Assembly (NCBI RefSeq): GCF_000379105.1
Contig: NZ_KB900609.1
Span: 790,024-836,529 of the forward strand
Length of the DNA: 46,506 bases
From: Methylobacterium sp. WSM2598
Lineage (GTDB): Bacteria; Pseudomonadota; Alphaproteobacteria; Rhizobiales; Beijerinckiaceae
Direction of reading: 5' to 3'
The notes under the pieces are model-generated. The model saw only the letters and a program-made list of their open reading frames with translations. It searched no databases and was not told where the DNA came from. Within the stretch, counting starts at the first letter, position 1; every line of letters begins with the position of its first letter. The position numbers and the translations under genes were made by a program. Below are positions 8,984 to 17,906 of this stretch, piece after piece.

Positions 8984-9826
8984 ATGCCGCTGGTTCTCGT
9001 GCTTATCGCCCTCGGCTCGGTCGCCTTCCATCTCCTCAGCCCATGGTGGTGGACGCCGATCGCATCCAACTGGGGCTACATAGACACGACGCTCATCATC
9101 ACGTTCTGGATCACGGGCACCGTCTTTACGCTGATCGTGCTGTTCATCGCCTATTGTCTTGCCCGCTTCCGCCATCGCCCCGGGCAACGGGCGGCCTATG
9201 AGCCGGAGAGCCGGCGTCTCGAGGGCTGGCTCACGGCGGTCACGGCGCTCGGCGTGGCGGCGATGCTGGCCCCGGGTCTCGCGGTCTGGGCGCAGTTCGT
9301 GCGAGTCCCGGACTCGGCCTCCCAGGTCGAGGTCGTCGCCCAGCAATGGCGCTGGAGCTACCGCCTGCCCGGCGCCGATGGGCGCTTGGGTGCCGCCGGG
9401 ATCCAGTTCGTCAGCGACACGAATCCGCTCGGCCTCGATCCGGACGACCCGGCCGGGCAGGACGACGTCGTGATCGACGAGGGCGACCTGCACCTCCCGC
9501 TCGGGCGGCCCGTGAAGCTGCTGCTCCGCTCGTTCGACGTGGTACACGACTTCTACGTTCCGGAATTCCGGGCCAAGATGGACGTGATCCCCGGGACGGT
9601 GACCTATTTCTGGTTCACGCCGACCCGGACGGGCGCTTTCGACGCGATCTGCAACGAGGTCTGCGGCGTCAACCATTACGCCATGCGCGGACGCGTGGTT
9701 GTGGACGCGGAGCCCGCTTACCGGACTTGGCTCGACCAGCAGAAGACTTTCTCGAACTTCGCCGCCCGACCCACCAGGGAACCACGCGACGCCGGCCTCC
9801 GACGACGGATGGCCGAGGACCACTGA
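8984..9826 (+). CDS. ctaC/coxM-like: Cytochrome c oxidase subunit II
   Basis: The CuA-carrying subunit of an aa3-type oxidase; it accepts electrons from cytochrome c at the periplasmic face. Two transmembrane helices (about residues 3-20 and 32-58) are followed by another helix near 80-100 and the cupredoxin domain. CuA ligands are visible in SFDVVHDFYVPEFRAKMDVI (His) and in CNEVCGVNHYAMRG (two Cys, the Glu position replaced by EV, His, Met). The start chosen has AGGAG six bases upstream; ATGs at 8969 and 8858 are in frame, so the true N-terminus may be longer. The next gene starts 11 nt later. Confidence 0.93.
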   Translation: MPLVLVLIALGSVAFHLLSPWWWTPIASNWGYIDTTLIITFWITGTVFTLIVLFIAYCLARFRHRPGQRAAYEPESRRLEGWLTAVTALGVAAMLAPGLAVWAQFVRVPDSASQVEVVAQQWRWSYRLPGADGRLGAAGIQFVSDTNPLGLDPDDPAGQDDVVIDEGDLHLPLGRPVKLLLRSFDVVHDFYVPEFRAKMDVIPGTVTYFWFTPTRTGAFDAICNEVCGVNHYAMRGRVVVDAEPAYRTWLDQQKTFSNFAARPTREPRDAGLRRRMAEDH

Positions 9827-9837
9827 GAGGACGTGCC

Positions 9838-11607
9838 ATGGCCGATACGCCTGTCGGGACCGCAGGTCCCTTCCCGGGTTCGGAACTGGATGAGGTCGAG
9901 CTGTATCACCCGCACAGCTGGCTCACGCGCTACGTCTTCAGTCAGGATGCCAAGGTCATCGCCGTCCAGTATGCCGGCACCGCCATGGCGATCGGCCTCG
10001 TGGCCCTCGTCTTGTCCTGGCTCATCCGGCTCCAGCTCGGCTTCCCGGGCCTCCTCTCTTTCATCGGACCCTCCGAGTACTACCAGTTCATTACCATGCA
10101 CGGAATGATCATGGTGGTGTACCTGCTGACGGCCCTGTTCCTCGGCGGCTTCGGCAATTACCTGATCCCACTGATGCTCGGCGCACGGGACATGGCATTT
10201 CCTTACGTAAATATGCTGAGCTACTGGATTTACCTGCTTGCCGTGCTGGTGCTGGTGGCCAGCTTCTTCGCGCCTGGCGGGCCGACCGGCGCCGGATGGA
10301 CCCTCTATCCGCCCCAGGCCATCCTCTCGGGCACGCCCGGGCAGGAATGGGGCATCGTGCTGATGCTCGCCTCGCTCATCCTGTTCATCATCGGCTTCAC
10401 GATGGGCGGGGTGAACTACGTCGTGACGGTGCTGCAGGCGCGGGCACCCGGAATGACGCTGATGCGCATGCCACTCACGATCTGGGGCATCTTCACGGCG
10501 ACGGTCCTGGCCCTGCTCGCCTTCCCGGCCCTGTTTGTCGGGGCCGTGATGATGCTTCTCGATCGCCTCCTCGGGACAAGCTTCTTCATGCCCGCCATCA
10601 TCGAGGCCGGGCAGCGCCTCAAGTACGGCGGCGGCACGCCGATTCTGTTCCAGCACCTGTTCTGGTTCTTCGGCCATCCCGAGGTCTACATCGTGGCTCT
10701 GCCGGCCTTCGGCATCGTCTCCGACCTCATCAGCACGCATGCCCGAAAGAACATATTCGGCTATAGAATGATGGTTTGGGCGATCGTCGCGATCGGCGCT
10801 CTCAGCTTCGTGGTCTGGGCGCACCATATGTACGTGAGCGGCATGAACCCGTATTTCGGATTCTTCTTCGCGACGACCACGCTCATTATCGCGGTGCCGA
10901 CCGCCATCAAGGTCTACAACTGGATCTTGACGCTGTGGCAGGGTGACATTCACCTTACGGTCCCAATGCTGTTCGCGATCGCGTTCATCGTGACGTTCCT
11001 GAACGGCGGCCTCACCGGCCTGTTCCTCGGCAACGTCGTCGTTGATGTCCCGCTCTCGGACACCCTGTTCGTGGTCGCCCATTTTCACATGGTGATGGGC
11101 GTCGCGCCGATCCTCGTGATCTTCGGCGGAATTTATCATTGGTACCCCAAGGTGACCGGGCGGATGCTCGACGAGCGGCTCGGCCGTGTGCACTTCTGGG
11201 TCACGTTCCTGGGTGCCTACGCGATCTTCTTTCCGATGCATTATCTCGGACTGCTCGGCGTGCCGCGACGCTACTTCGAGATCACGGGGCTCGGCTTCGT
11301 CCCCGACTCGGTCGCCTCGCTCAACGCCTTCATCAGCGTGGCGGCCTTCCTGGTCGGAGCCGCGCAGGTCGTGTTCCTGGGCAATCTGATCCGGAGCCTC
11401 ACGCACGGGGCGCCCGCCGGAAGCAATCCCTGGCGCGCCACGACCCTGGAGTGGCAGACACCCGAGACCCCGCCCGCGCACGGCAATTGGGGCGCGCAGC
11501 TGCCCGTCGTGTATCGCTGGCCCTACGATTACAGCGTGCCCGGCGCCGACCAGGATTTCGTGCCGCAGAACCAGCCCGGCCCACTTCCGGGGGGAGCGGC
11601 GCCGTGA
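9838..11607 (+). CDS. ctaD/coxN-like: Cytochrome c oxidase subunit I
   Basis: The 589-residue catalytic subunit with about 12 transmembrane helices. Visible ligands and motifs are a low-spin haem histidine in FITMHGMIMVVYL, the CuB/cross-linked histidine-tyrosine segment FFGHPEVYIVALPAFG (with the proton-channel glutamate of A1-type oxidases), the CuB histidine pair in WAHHMYVSGMNPYFG, and the haem ligands in VAHFHMVMG. This supports an A-family haem-copper oxidase reducing O2 to water with proton pumping. It starts 11 nt after subunit II, and its TGA overlaps the GTG of the next gene (GTGA), so translation is coupled. Confidence 0.96.
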   Translation: MADTPVGTAGPFPGSELDEVELYHPHSWLTRYVFSQDAKVIAVQYAGTAMAIGLVALVLSWLIRLQLGFPGLLSFIGPSEYYQFITMHGMIMVVYLLTALFLGGFGNYLIPLMLGARDMAFPYVNMLSYWIYLLAVLVLVASFFAPGGPTGAGWTLYPPQAILSGTPGQEWGIVLMLASLILFIIGFTMGGVNYVVTVLQARAPGMTLMRMPLTIWGIFTATVLALLAFPALFVGAVMMLLDRLLGTSFFMPAIIEAGQRLKYGGGTPILFQHLFWFFGHPEVYIVALPAFGIVSDLISTHARKNIFGYRMMVWAIVAIGALSFVVWAHHMYVSGMNPYFGFFFATTTLIIAVPTAIKVYNWILTLWQGDIHLTVPMLFAIAFIVTFLNGGLTGLFLGNVVVDVPLSDTLFVVAHFHMVMGVAPILVIFGGIYHWYPKVTGRMLDERLGRVHFWVTFLGAYAIFFPMHYLGLLGVPRRYFEITGLGFVPDSVASLNAFISVAAFLVGAAQVVFLGNLIRSLTHGAPAGSNPWRATTLEWQTPETPPAHGNWGAQLPVVYRWPYDYSVPGADQDFVPQNQPGPLPGGAAP

Positions 11608-12407
11608 CCCTGGTGCTCCTCTATCTCGCGGGGCTCGGCGCCATCGCGGCGCGGTGGCTGGCGCGGCAGCAGCTCACCGCCAAGCCCTGGCTGATCTCGG
11701 ATCCGGTCGATCCAGGCGGATCCGGGATCAGCGAGCCGGCGCGGCGCCTGAGCGAAGCCGATCTCCGCATGGCGAAGCAAGCAACCGGACATCGTCCGGG
11801 GGCCGGCCCGCCCGCGGTCCTGGCGCCGGGACGAGAGATGGGAGCCGCCAAGCTGGGTCTCGGGGTCTTCCTGGCTGCGGTGGGTCTGCTCTTCGCGCTG
11901 CTGATCGCGGCCTACGGAATGCGGGTGCCGCCCGGAAGCGCGCGCATCCCGGTCGATCCGCGCCTTCTCTGGCTCAGTACAGGCCTCCTGGCCGTCGCGA
12001 GCCTCGCGCTCCACGGGGCAGGAGCGGCAGAGCGGCGAGGCGACTCGGACGGGGCGCAAGTCGCGCTCCGCGTCGCGGCGGTGGCAGGTGTCATGTTTCT
12101 CGGCGGACAGGGCCTCGCATGGAGGCTGCTCTGGGAGGCGGGGCTCGGGCGCACGGCAGATGCCGCGGGATCCTTCTTCTACCTGATCACAGCCCTGCAC
12201 GGCCTGCACCTCGCAGGCGGCATCGCCGCCCTCGGGTTGATCACGCTCGCCGCTCAACGGGCCGGATCGCGGGCGCGGGTGAGCGGGAGAATCGACCTCT
12301 GCATCCTCTACTGGGACGCGCTCCTGGCGATCTGGCTCGTCGTTTTCGGATTCCTGTTCAGGACACCGTGGTCGGGTCTGATCGACGCCGTGTGCCGCCC
12401 CGTCTGA
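11604..12407 (+). CDS. coxO-like: Subunit-III-like oxidase protein with an in-frame palindromic repeat insert
   Basis: A 267-residue membrane protein, start GTG overlapping the subunit I stop. Its C-terminal part (SFFYLITALHGLHLAGGIAA ... CILYWDALLAIWLVVFGFLF) is a diverged copy of the last helices of oxidase subunit III, and a true subunit III gene follows. The order II-I-III-like-III recalls the coxMNOP cluster described in Bradyrhizobium. Between the first helix (ending LARQQLTAKPW) and the next (GLGVFLAAVGLLFALLIAAY) are about 32 residues, beginning ISDPVDPGGSGISEPARRLS, encoded by a copy of the family A repeat. The frame is kept, so the protein is probably still made, with an extra loop. 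Confidence 0.85.
   Translation: MTLVLLYLAGLGAIAARWLARQQLTAKPWLISDPVDPGGSGISEPARRLSEADLRMAKQATGHRPGAGPPAVLAPGREMGAAKLGLGVFLAAVGLLFALLIAAYGMRVPPGSARIPVDPRLLWLSTGLLAVASLALHGAGAAERRGDSDGAQVALRVAAVAGVMFLGGQGLAWRLLWEAGLGRTADAAGSFFYLITALHGLHLAGGIAALGLITLAAQRAGSRARVSGRIDLCILYWDALLAIWLVVFGFLFRTPWSGLIDAVCRPV
11693..11790 (+). repeat. Family A palindromic repeat inside a coding sequence
   Basis: GATCTCGGATCCG at 11693-11705 and CGGATCCGGGATC at 11717-11729 form the imperfect palindromic head. The body CGGCGCCTGAGCGAAGCCGA, a CTCCGCATGGCGAAG tail and AACCGG follow, the same order as at 1-120 and, in reverse, at 1650-1766 and 26660-26764. It lies wholly within the subunit-III-like gene and adds about 32 codons without a stop. 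Confidence 0.88.
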
Positions 12408-12425
12408 CCGCCGCGAGAGGCCGCC

Positions 12426-13148
12426 ATGACCGACACGCTCCTACGATCGATGAGTTCCGCGGAGAGCCCGCCGACCCGGCGGCAGCGCCTCTCGGACGAG
12501 TGGGGAGCCGACCGCCAGGCCTTCACCGGCGCCTCGTGGCGCAAGGCCATGATGTGGATCTTCCTCCTCAGCGACACCTTCGTCTTTGGCTGCTTTCTCG
12601 TCGGCTACATGACGGTCCGCATGTCGACGATGGTGCCCTGGCCGAATTCGAGCGAGGTCTTCTCGCTTGAGATCGGGCATGCGAAGCTGCCCCTGCTTCT
12701 GATCGCTATCATGACCTTTGTGCTGATCTCCAGCAGCGGCACCATGGCAATGGCGGTCGCGTATGGCTATCGGCGTGACCGCCGGACAACGGCACTGCTC
12801 ATGGGAGTCACCGCGCTGCTCGGCGCCACCTTCGTGGGCATGCAGGCTTTCGAGTGGACGAAGCTGATCCGCGAGGGCGTGCGCCCCTGGACCAACCCCT
12901 GGGGAGCGCATCAGTTCGGCTCGACATTCTTCATGATTACCGGGTTCCACGGCACCCACGTGACCATCGGCGTCATCGTGCTGTTGATCATCGCCCGGAA
13001 GGTCTGGCGGGGTGATTTCGACACCGGTCGACGCGGTTTCTTCACGAGCCAGCGCGGGCGCTACGAGAACGTTGAGATCGTCGGCTTGTACTGGCACTTC
13101 GTCGACCTCGTCTGGGTTTTCATTTTCGCCCTGTTCTATCTCTGGTAG
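12426..13148 (+). CDS. ctaE/coxP-like: Cytochrome c oxidase subunit III
   Basis: A 240-residue subunit III with five to seven transmembrane helices. Signatures include WRKAMMWIFLLSDTFVFGCF near the start, GMQAFEWTKLI in the middle, the GSTFFMITGFHGTHVTIGVI helix and the final YWHFVDLVWVFIFALFYLW. It stabilises subunit I and its proton uptake. It begins 18 nt after the subunit-III-like gene and is followed within 10 nt by subunit IV. Confidence 0.94.
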   Translation: MTDTLLRSMSSAESPPTRRQRLSDEWGADRQAFTGASWRKAMMWIFLLSDTFVFGCFLVGYMTVRMSTMVPWPNSSEVFSLEIGHAKLPLLLIAIMTFVLISSSGTMAMAVAYGYRRDRRTTALLMGVTALLGATFVGMQAFEWTKLIREGVRPWTNPWGAHQFGSTFFMITGFHGTHVTIGVIVLLIIARKVWRGDFDTGRRGFFTSQRGRYENVEIVGLYWHFVDLVWVFIFALFYLW

Positions 13149-13157
13149 GAGGATCCG

Positions 13158-13487
13158 ATGCACGCGGCTGGAAGCCAGGGCACGGGCGAGAGCCACTCGA
13201 TCCGGCTCTATTTCCTCGTCTGGGGCTGGCTGTTCGTGCTGAGCGCCTGCTCCTATCTGGTCGATTATTTTCATCTCGAGGGCGCCCTGCGCTGGTCGCT
13301 GATCCTCCTGTTCATGATCGTCAAGGCAGGGCTCATCGTGGCCGTGTTCATGCATCTTGCCTGGGAGCGATTGGCCTTGATCTACGCGATCCTAGTGCCA
13401 CCGACTGCGATCCTGATCTTCGTCACAATCATGAGCTTCGAGTCGAACTACACGCTGTTCACGCGGATCGCGTATTCTGGACATTGA
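13158..13487 (+). CDS. Cytochrome c oxidase subunit IV-type protein
   Basis: A 109-residue protein with three transmembrane helices (about 18-38, 44-66 and 72-95), matching the prokaryotic cytochrome c oxidase subunit IV family (the MIVKAGLIVAVFMHLAWER segment is typical of that fold). It is the last gene of the operon, with a clear GGAGGA site 7 nt ahead of its ATG. A small accessory role in oxidase assembly is known for the family. Confidence 0.88.
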   Translation: MHAAGSQGTGESHSIRLYFLVWGWLFVLSACSYLVDYFHLEGALRWSLILLFMIVKAGLIVAVFMHLAWERLALIYAILVPPTAILIFVTIMSFESNYTLFTRIAYSGH

Positions 13488-13704
13488 TCGTGTTGATGCC
13501 GTCTTGATCAGCCCCCATCGGAGTGGTCCGCCCTGAAGTATGGCTTTGGTTCCCCGTCACCGGGCACCTGGCGGGTCTCTGGCGTCCGGCGCGTCGGTGG
13601 TGCGCGGCAGACGATCCAGGCCTACCGCCGATGGCTCATGGGCGTGGAGGAGAGCCGAGCGCAGTCGGTGGAGATCCCTGCCCAACGCCTGCCTAGGCTT
13701 GGCC

Positions 13705-14610
13705 CTATGGTGCGGCCAGCCAGAAGGCATCGCCAGCGGCCTCGGCCTGCCGAGTCAGGAACTCCGAGACCAGCCTGACTCGCGGAAGGTCGCGAGTATC
13801 CGCATGAGCGATGAGCCAGTAGGCCCGAACGATCCGCACCTCCTGCGGAAGGACGGCGATGAGGTCCGGGTGGCCGCGGGCCAGGAAGTGCGGCAGGATG
13901 CCAAGGCCCGCTCCCCCGCGCACCGCCTCCATCTGAGTAATGACATTCGAGATCCGCGCCTGCGGGTGGATCGCGGACGAGACCTGTGGGAGATAGTTGA
14001 GTTCACTCGTCCAGAGCAGATCCTCGACGTACCCGACCCAGCGGTGGCGATGCAGGTCGTCCACCGTGCGGATCGCCTCCGCAGCCTCCGCGTAGCTGCG
14101 CGCCGCGTAGAGGCCGAGCGCGTAATCGACGAGTTTGCGGGCGAAGTGCCGGCCGGTCTCCGGTCGAGTCAGGGTGACGGCGAGATCGGCTTCGCGCTTC
14201 GACAGGCTGAAGCTCCGCGGATTGGCCACGAGTTCGATCTCGAGCGTCGGCTGGGAGGCGGAGAGCTGGGCGAGGCGTGGCGCGAGGAAGGTGGTTCCGA
14301 AGGCCTCGGGGGTGCCGACCCGCACGGTGCCACTCACCTGGTGAGAGGCCTCGTCCAGGCGCGAGCGCAGGGTGATCGCCACATTCTCAATCCGCTCCGC
14401 ATCGCCGAGCAGCCGCTCGCCGTCACTGGTCAGGACGAAGCCTGACGGGCGGCGTTCGAACAGGCGCGTACCGAGGGCGCTCTCCAGGGCGGAGAGGCGG
14501 CGGCTCAGGGTCGAGTGATCAATCCCCATGCGCTGCGCGGCGACCGTCAGTCGCCCTGCCCGGCCAACCGCCAGAAAGGCCCGCAGGTCGTTCCAGTCGA
14601 AGTCGGACAT
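13705..14610 (-). CDS. LysR-family transcriptional regulator
   Basis: A 301-residue LysR regulator. The N-terminal winged HTH is clear (LRAFLAVGRAGRLTVAAQRM, DHSTLSRRLSALESALGTRL), followed by an effector domain from about residue 90. The subclass resembles regulators that use the form NDLRxFLAVxRxGxLxxAA with single-target repression or activation. The start at 14610 gives the canonical length; the frame upstream is open but contains no domain. Its divergent neighbour is a dead oxidoreductase fragment, so its original target may have been lost. Ligand unknown. Confidence 0.93.
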   Translation of the reverse strand: MSDFDWNDLRAFLAVGRAGRLTVAAQRMGIDHSTLSRRLSALESALGTRLFERRPSGFVLTSDGERLLGDAERIENVAITLRSRLDEASHQVSGTVRVGTPEAFGTTFLAPRLAQLSASQPTLEIELVANPRSFSLSKREADLAVTLTRPETGRHFARKLVDYALGLYAARSYAEAAEAIRTVDDLHRHRWVGYVEDLLWTSELNYLPQVSSAIHPQARISNVITQMEAVRGGAGLGILPHFLARGHPDLIAVLPQEVRIVRAYWLIAHADTRDLPRVRLVSEFLTRQAEAAGDAFWLAAP

Positions 14611-14781
14611 CGCTCTCGGACCGCCGCGTCGAGGAATGCGCATTCGTGCACGGCGCCTTTGCGTTTCTTCGCATGGGCGTGCACGGAATCGAATGCTAAC
14701 GACGATCTCGCGAAAGAATGCAACCGCGGCGGGGACCGGACCCGAGATCGGACCGACCGCGCCCCTCAGGGACGTCGCGAC

Positions 14782-14990
14782 ATGGCTTCGTTCTTCAAGC
14801 CGCAGTGGCGTGCCAGCGAAGGCCGGGCTGTCCGGGTCGGCCTGATCGGCGCCGGCACGTGTGGCTCCATGCACTTGGTGGGCTGATCGCCCGCGCCACG
14901 GGCATCCCGGTGATGCTGCCGAGGCGTATGCCTGCCTCGGCTGGGATCAATCACACCTGCATCCGCCCTTGTTCGTCACCATCACCTTCA
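14782..14990 (+). pseudogene. N-terminal remnant of a homoserine-dehydrogenase-like NAD(P) oxidoreductase
   Basis: ATG at 14782 opens MASFFKPQWRASEGRAVRVG followed by LIGAGTCGSMHLVG and a stop. This matches the start of a family of Rossmann-fold oxidoreductases (RAAEGRPVRVGLIGAGxFGxMFLAQ...). After the glycine motif the frame shifts: continuing one base over reads LIARATGIPV, like the next conserved stretch (RxTPGIxVVGIADL). Nothing of the remainder is present before the aldolase gene. It is a short, frameshifted remnant. Confidence 0.5.
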
Positions 14991-15315
14991 CCTCCTGTCG
15001 ACCGGGCTGTTCGCCAAGGAGGATCTCAAAGAAGCAGAGGCGAAGAGTCTTCTCGCTTCACACCGACGGAGTAACGGTCAAAGCCGTCGCGGCTCTCGGA
15101 TAGGATTTCCGCGGGCCAGAGATATTTCTGTATTGCGCGATTAGCGCCCCGCCAACCGCTGATGCCGATCCCTCTCCCATACACCGACGAAAGGATTTCT
15201 CATGCTTGACGATCATTCCGACCAAAACATCGCCATCGATCTGCCGAACGACAGCGCCGGCCGCAAGAGAACCTCGATCTATTAGCCTGAGCAGGCCGAC
15301 CTGATCTTTCCGGAT

Positions 15316-16062
15316 GTGCCGGAATTCGCCAGCTACGCTGAGGAGCGCGAGTACCGCAAGAAACACCTCGTTGCAGCCTGCCGCGCTTTCGCGATGCACG
15401 GCTTCGACTACGGCTTCGCCGGGCACCTCACGGTCCGCGACCCCGAGCGCCCGGAGTTGTACTGGACCAACCCGATGTGCGTGCACTTCTCCCAGGTGAG
15501 GATGTCCAACCTCATCCTGGCCGACCACAAGGGCCGCGTCGTCGAAGGCCGCCACGCGATCAACCGCGCCGGTTTTGTCCTGCACGCCGCCGTGCACGAA
15601 GAGTATCCCGACGTGATGGCGATGTGCCACGCGCACACGACCTACGGCACGGCTTGGTGCGCCACGGGCCGCCCGCTGGATATGATCAGCCAAGATGCGG
15701 CTGCTTTCTACAACAGCCACGCGGTGATCGGCGCTTCGGCGGGCGCTGTAGCGGTTGAAGAGAAGAGTGGACTTTCGGTTGCTCAGCAAATCGGGCTCAA
15801 TCGTGGCGTGCTGCATCAGAACCATGGCCTGCTCACCTGCAGTCGCCACAGCATCGATGATGCGGCCTTCTGGTTCATCGCCTTGGAGCGGGCCTGTCAG
15901 CAGCAACTCCTGATCGAAGCCACCGGGATCAAGCCGCAGGTGCTGTCGGAGAAGACCGCCCGCTATAGCCGTGAGCACGTCGGGAGCGACTACATTGGCT
16001 GGCTGCATTTCCAGACGCTGTACAGCCACATCGCCGAGACGCAGCCAGATATGTTCGAGTGA
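15316..16062 (+). CDS. Class II aldolase/adducin family protein, upstream amber codon in frame
   Basis: A 248-residue protein of the class II aldolase/adducin fold. These zinc enzymes cleave or decarboxylate sugar phosphates or oxo-acids. Metal-binding histidines are visible in MCHAHTTYG and HQNHGLLTC, and the substrate region NPMCVHFSQVRMSNLILADH is conserved. The domain is complete from this ATG. The same frame, however, opens 38 codons earlier at ATG 15202, behind an AAGGA site, and is cut by TAG at 15283-15285. The original start was therefore probably 15202 and a nonsense change has removed the leader. Whether 15316 is used is uncertain because its ribosome-binding site is weak. Confidence 0.75.
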   Translation: MPEFASYAEEREYRKKHLVAACRAFAMHGFDYGFAGHLTVRDPERPELYWTNPMCVHFSQVRMSNLILADHKGRVVEGRHAINRAGFVLHAAVHEEYPDVMAMCHAHTTYGTAWCATGRPLDMISQDAAAFYNSHAVIGASAGAVAVEEKSGLSVAQQIGLNRGVLHQNHGLLTCSRHSIDDAAFWFIALERACQQQLLIEATGIKPQVLSEKTARYSREHVGSDYIGWLHFQTLYSHIAETQPDMFE

Positions 16063-16107
16063 GGGGCGCGGCACGGCGCACTCCGAACTGCCTCGATGAT
16101 GAAGCCA

Positions 16108-16133
16108 TGGGATCGGTCTGCGGACCGATCCCA
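16108..16133 (+). terminator. Hairpin downstream of the aldolase gene
   Basis: A perfect 11-bp stem (16108-16118 with 16123-16133) with a 4-nt loop lies 46 nt after the aldolase stop and is followed by GTTTCAC. It fits a factor-independent terminator with a weak U-tract. Confidence 0.6.
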
Positions 16134-16352
16134 GTTTCACAGTTGGAAGTACACCAAAAATGTAATGCATACGGCTTCGGGATAAAATCTGCTGGTCATC
16201 CGAGAATTTAAATCCTTGGAAAATACTGAAATGAGTAGCTGCCAGAATTTTCTGACTGACGGTCCTGACGAATGCTTGGTTTGGCTGCGTCAAGTGCAAC
16301 GCGCCCGAGTGCACGGAGTGGCTCGACGATAAATTCCAGTGACGAAGACCGC

Positions 16353-16412
16353 GGCGTTCGGCTCGCGGAGGTGAACGTGATTGAGCAGGCAGCCAACGTG
16401 AGTCGGACAACA
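16353..16412 (+). pseudogene. Scrap of a beta-carbonic anhydrase
   Basis: Twenty codons read VRLAEVNVIEQAANVSRTT. This closely resembles the late helix of beta-class carbonic anhydrases (RLxELNVxEQVxNVxxTxxV). The codons before and after do not continue the family and the metal-ligand motifs are absent. The surrounding 16134-16624 otherwise shows no gene; it would contain the promoter of the binding protein that follows. Confidence 0.45.
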
Positions 16413-16624
16413 CGAAGCGCCGCAAGAGGGGGGGAAGCGGATCCTTTCGGATCGAGATCGCGCATGTCGGCCAGCCCCGGATCTCGCCTCTGGGTGCGAT
16501 CACTGATTTGCAACATACAAGATGTGGGAGCGCACTCGGACGTGCTCGCCACCCTCGCGACAGCCAACGCGCGGCGCGCGATGTCGACCAAGGCGGTTTC
16601 ACGCCAAATGACAGGGGCACCTCG

Positions 16625-17845
16625 ATGAAAACCGCAGGACTGGTCGCCAGCGCGCTGTGCCTGGCGTTGAACCCGCTCGCAAGCGCACCGGCCCTCGCCG
16701 CGGATTTGACAGACGGCAAGGTCGTGATTGGCGTCCTTACCGACATGTCCGGTCCGTATGCCGACGTGGGCGGGAAGGGCTCCGTCGAGGCGACCCGCAT
16801 GGCTGTCGAAGACTTCGGCGGCAAGGTTCTCGGCAGGCCTATCGAGATCGTATCGGCCGATCATCAGCACAAGGCGGACACCGGCGCGGGCATCGCTCGC
16901 AACTGGTTCGACCGCGAGGGGGTTGATGCCGTCGTCGACCTCAACAACACGTCCGTGGCACTCGCCGTTAACAATTTGGCCGTAGAACGAAATCGGCTGA
17001 CCCTGATGACGGGCACCGCCTCGTTGATCATGACGAACGAGAATTGCACGCCCAATTCGATCCACTACGTTTACGACACGTATTCGGCAGCGCATGGCGT
17101 CGTGAAGTCGATGAGCGAACTCGGGAAGAAGAAGTGGTTCGTTCTCGCCGCTGACTACGCCTACGGCAAAGGGGTGGCCGGCGCGCTCAAGGAGTTTACC
17201 GAAGAGGCGGGCGCGAAGCTCGTCGGCACAGTCTTTCACCCGCTCAATTCCCCTGATTTCTCGTCGTTTCTGCTGCAGGCCCAGGCCTCGAAGGCGGACG
17301 TGATCGCGCTGGGCAATGCCAGCTCGGACACGGTGAACTCCATCAAAGCAGCGCGCGAGTTCGGGCTGACCACGACTCAAAGCGTGGTGCCGCTCCTGAT
17401 GTACATCCAAGACGTCCATTCGCTCGGCCTGCAGGAGGCGCAGAATCTCACCTTCGTCACCGGGTTCTATTGGGACCGCACGCCAGAGACGCGCGCTTGG
17501 TCGAAACGCTTCTTCGAGCGCACGAAGCAGATGCCGTCTCAGATTCAGGCGGGCGCGTATTCCGCGGTCACCAACTACCTGAAAGCGGTCGAGGCCGCCG
17601 GCACGGATGCAGGCAAGGCCGTCGCCGCCAAGATGAAGGAGCTTCCGATCGCGGACATGTTCACGGAGAGCGGCAAGGTCCGCGCCGACGGGCGCATGGT
17701 GCACGACATGTACCTGGTCCAGGTGAAGAAGCCGGGCGAGTCCAAGGCTCCGTGGGACTACTACAAGGTGCTGGCCACGATTCCGGGCGACGAAGCCTTC
17801 CAGCCCCTCTCCAAGAGCAAGTGCCCGCTCGTGACGAAGCCGTAA
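16625..17845 (+). CDS. ABC transporter periplasmic binding protein (Liv/Peripla_BP_6 type)
   Basis: A 406-residue secreted protein. A Sec signal peptide ends near residue 25 (ALNPLASAPALA-AD). The mature part is a type I periplasmic binding protein (VVIGVLTDMSGPYADVGGKG, ATRMAVEDFGG, VLGRPIEI). The family carries branched-chain amino acids, amides, and many alcohol- or acid-type ligands; the ligand cannot be read from sequence. No permease or ATPase gene adjoins it. A close paralogue, destroyed by an IS, lies at 21715-24165. It converges on the flavin oxidoreductase gene, with 61 nt between stops including a GGCGCC-ATC-GGCGCC hairpin at 17861-17875. Confidence 0.92.
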   Translation: MKTAGLVASALCLALNPLASAPALAADLTDGKVVIGVLTDMSGPYADVGGKGSVEATRMAVEDFGGKVLGRPIEIVSADHQHKADTGAGIARNWFDREGVDAVVDLNNTSVALAVNNLAVERNRLTLMTGTASLIMTNENCTPNSIHYVYDTYSAAHGVVKSMSELGKKKWFVLAADYAYGKGVAGALKEFTEEAGAKLVGTVFHPLNSPDFSSFLLQAQASKADVIALGNASSDTVNSIKAAREFGLTTTQSVVPLLMYIQDVHSLGLQEAQNLTFVTGFYWDRTPETRAWSKRFFERTKQMPSQIQAGAYSAVTNYLKAVEAAGTDAGKAVAAKMKELPIADMFTESGKVRADGRMVHDMYLVQVKKPGESKAPWDYYKVLATIPGDEAFQPLSKSKCPLVTKP

Positions 17846-17906
17846 GGTCCCGTCCGGACGGGCGCCATCGGCGCCAGGGGCGGCGCGGCCGTCCGAGACT
17901 GACGGA

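Noticed and set aside
9718..11481. A 587-codon minus-strand frame
   Set aside because: Antisense to oxidase subunit I; rich in Glu, His, Arg and Asp as expected of a complemented hydrophobic gene.
16272..16628. A 118-codon plus-strand frame as a gene
   Set aside because: Only 20 codons resemble carbonic anhydrase; the remainder has no similarity and the frame overlaps the start of the real binding-protein gene.
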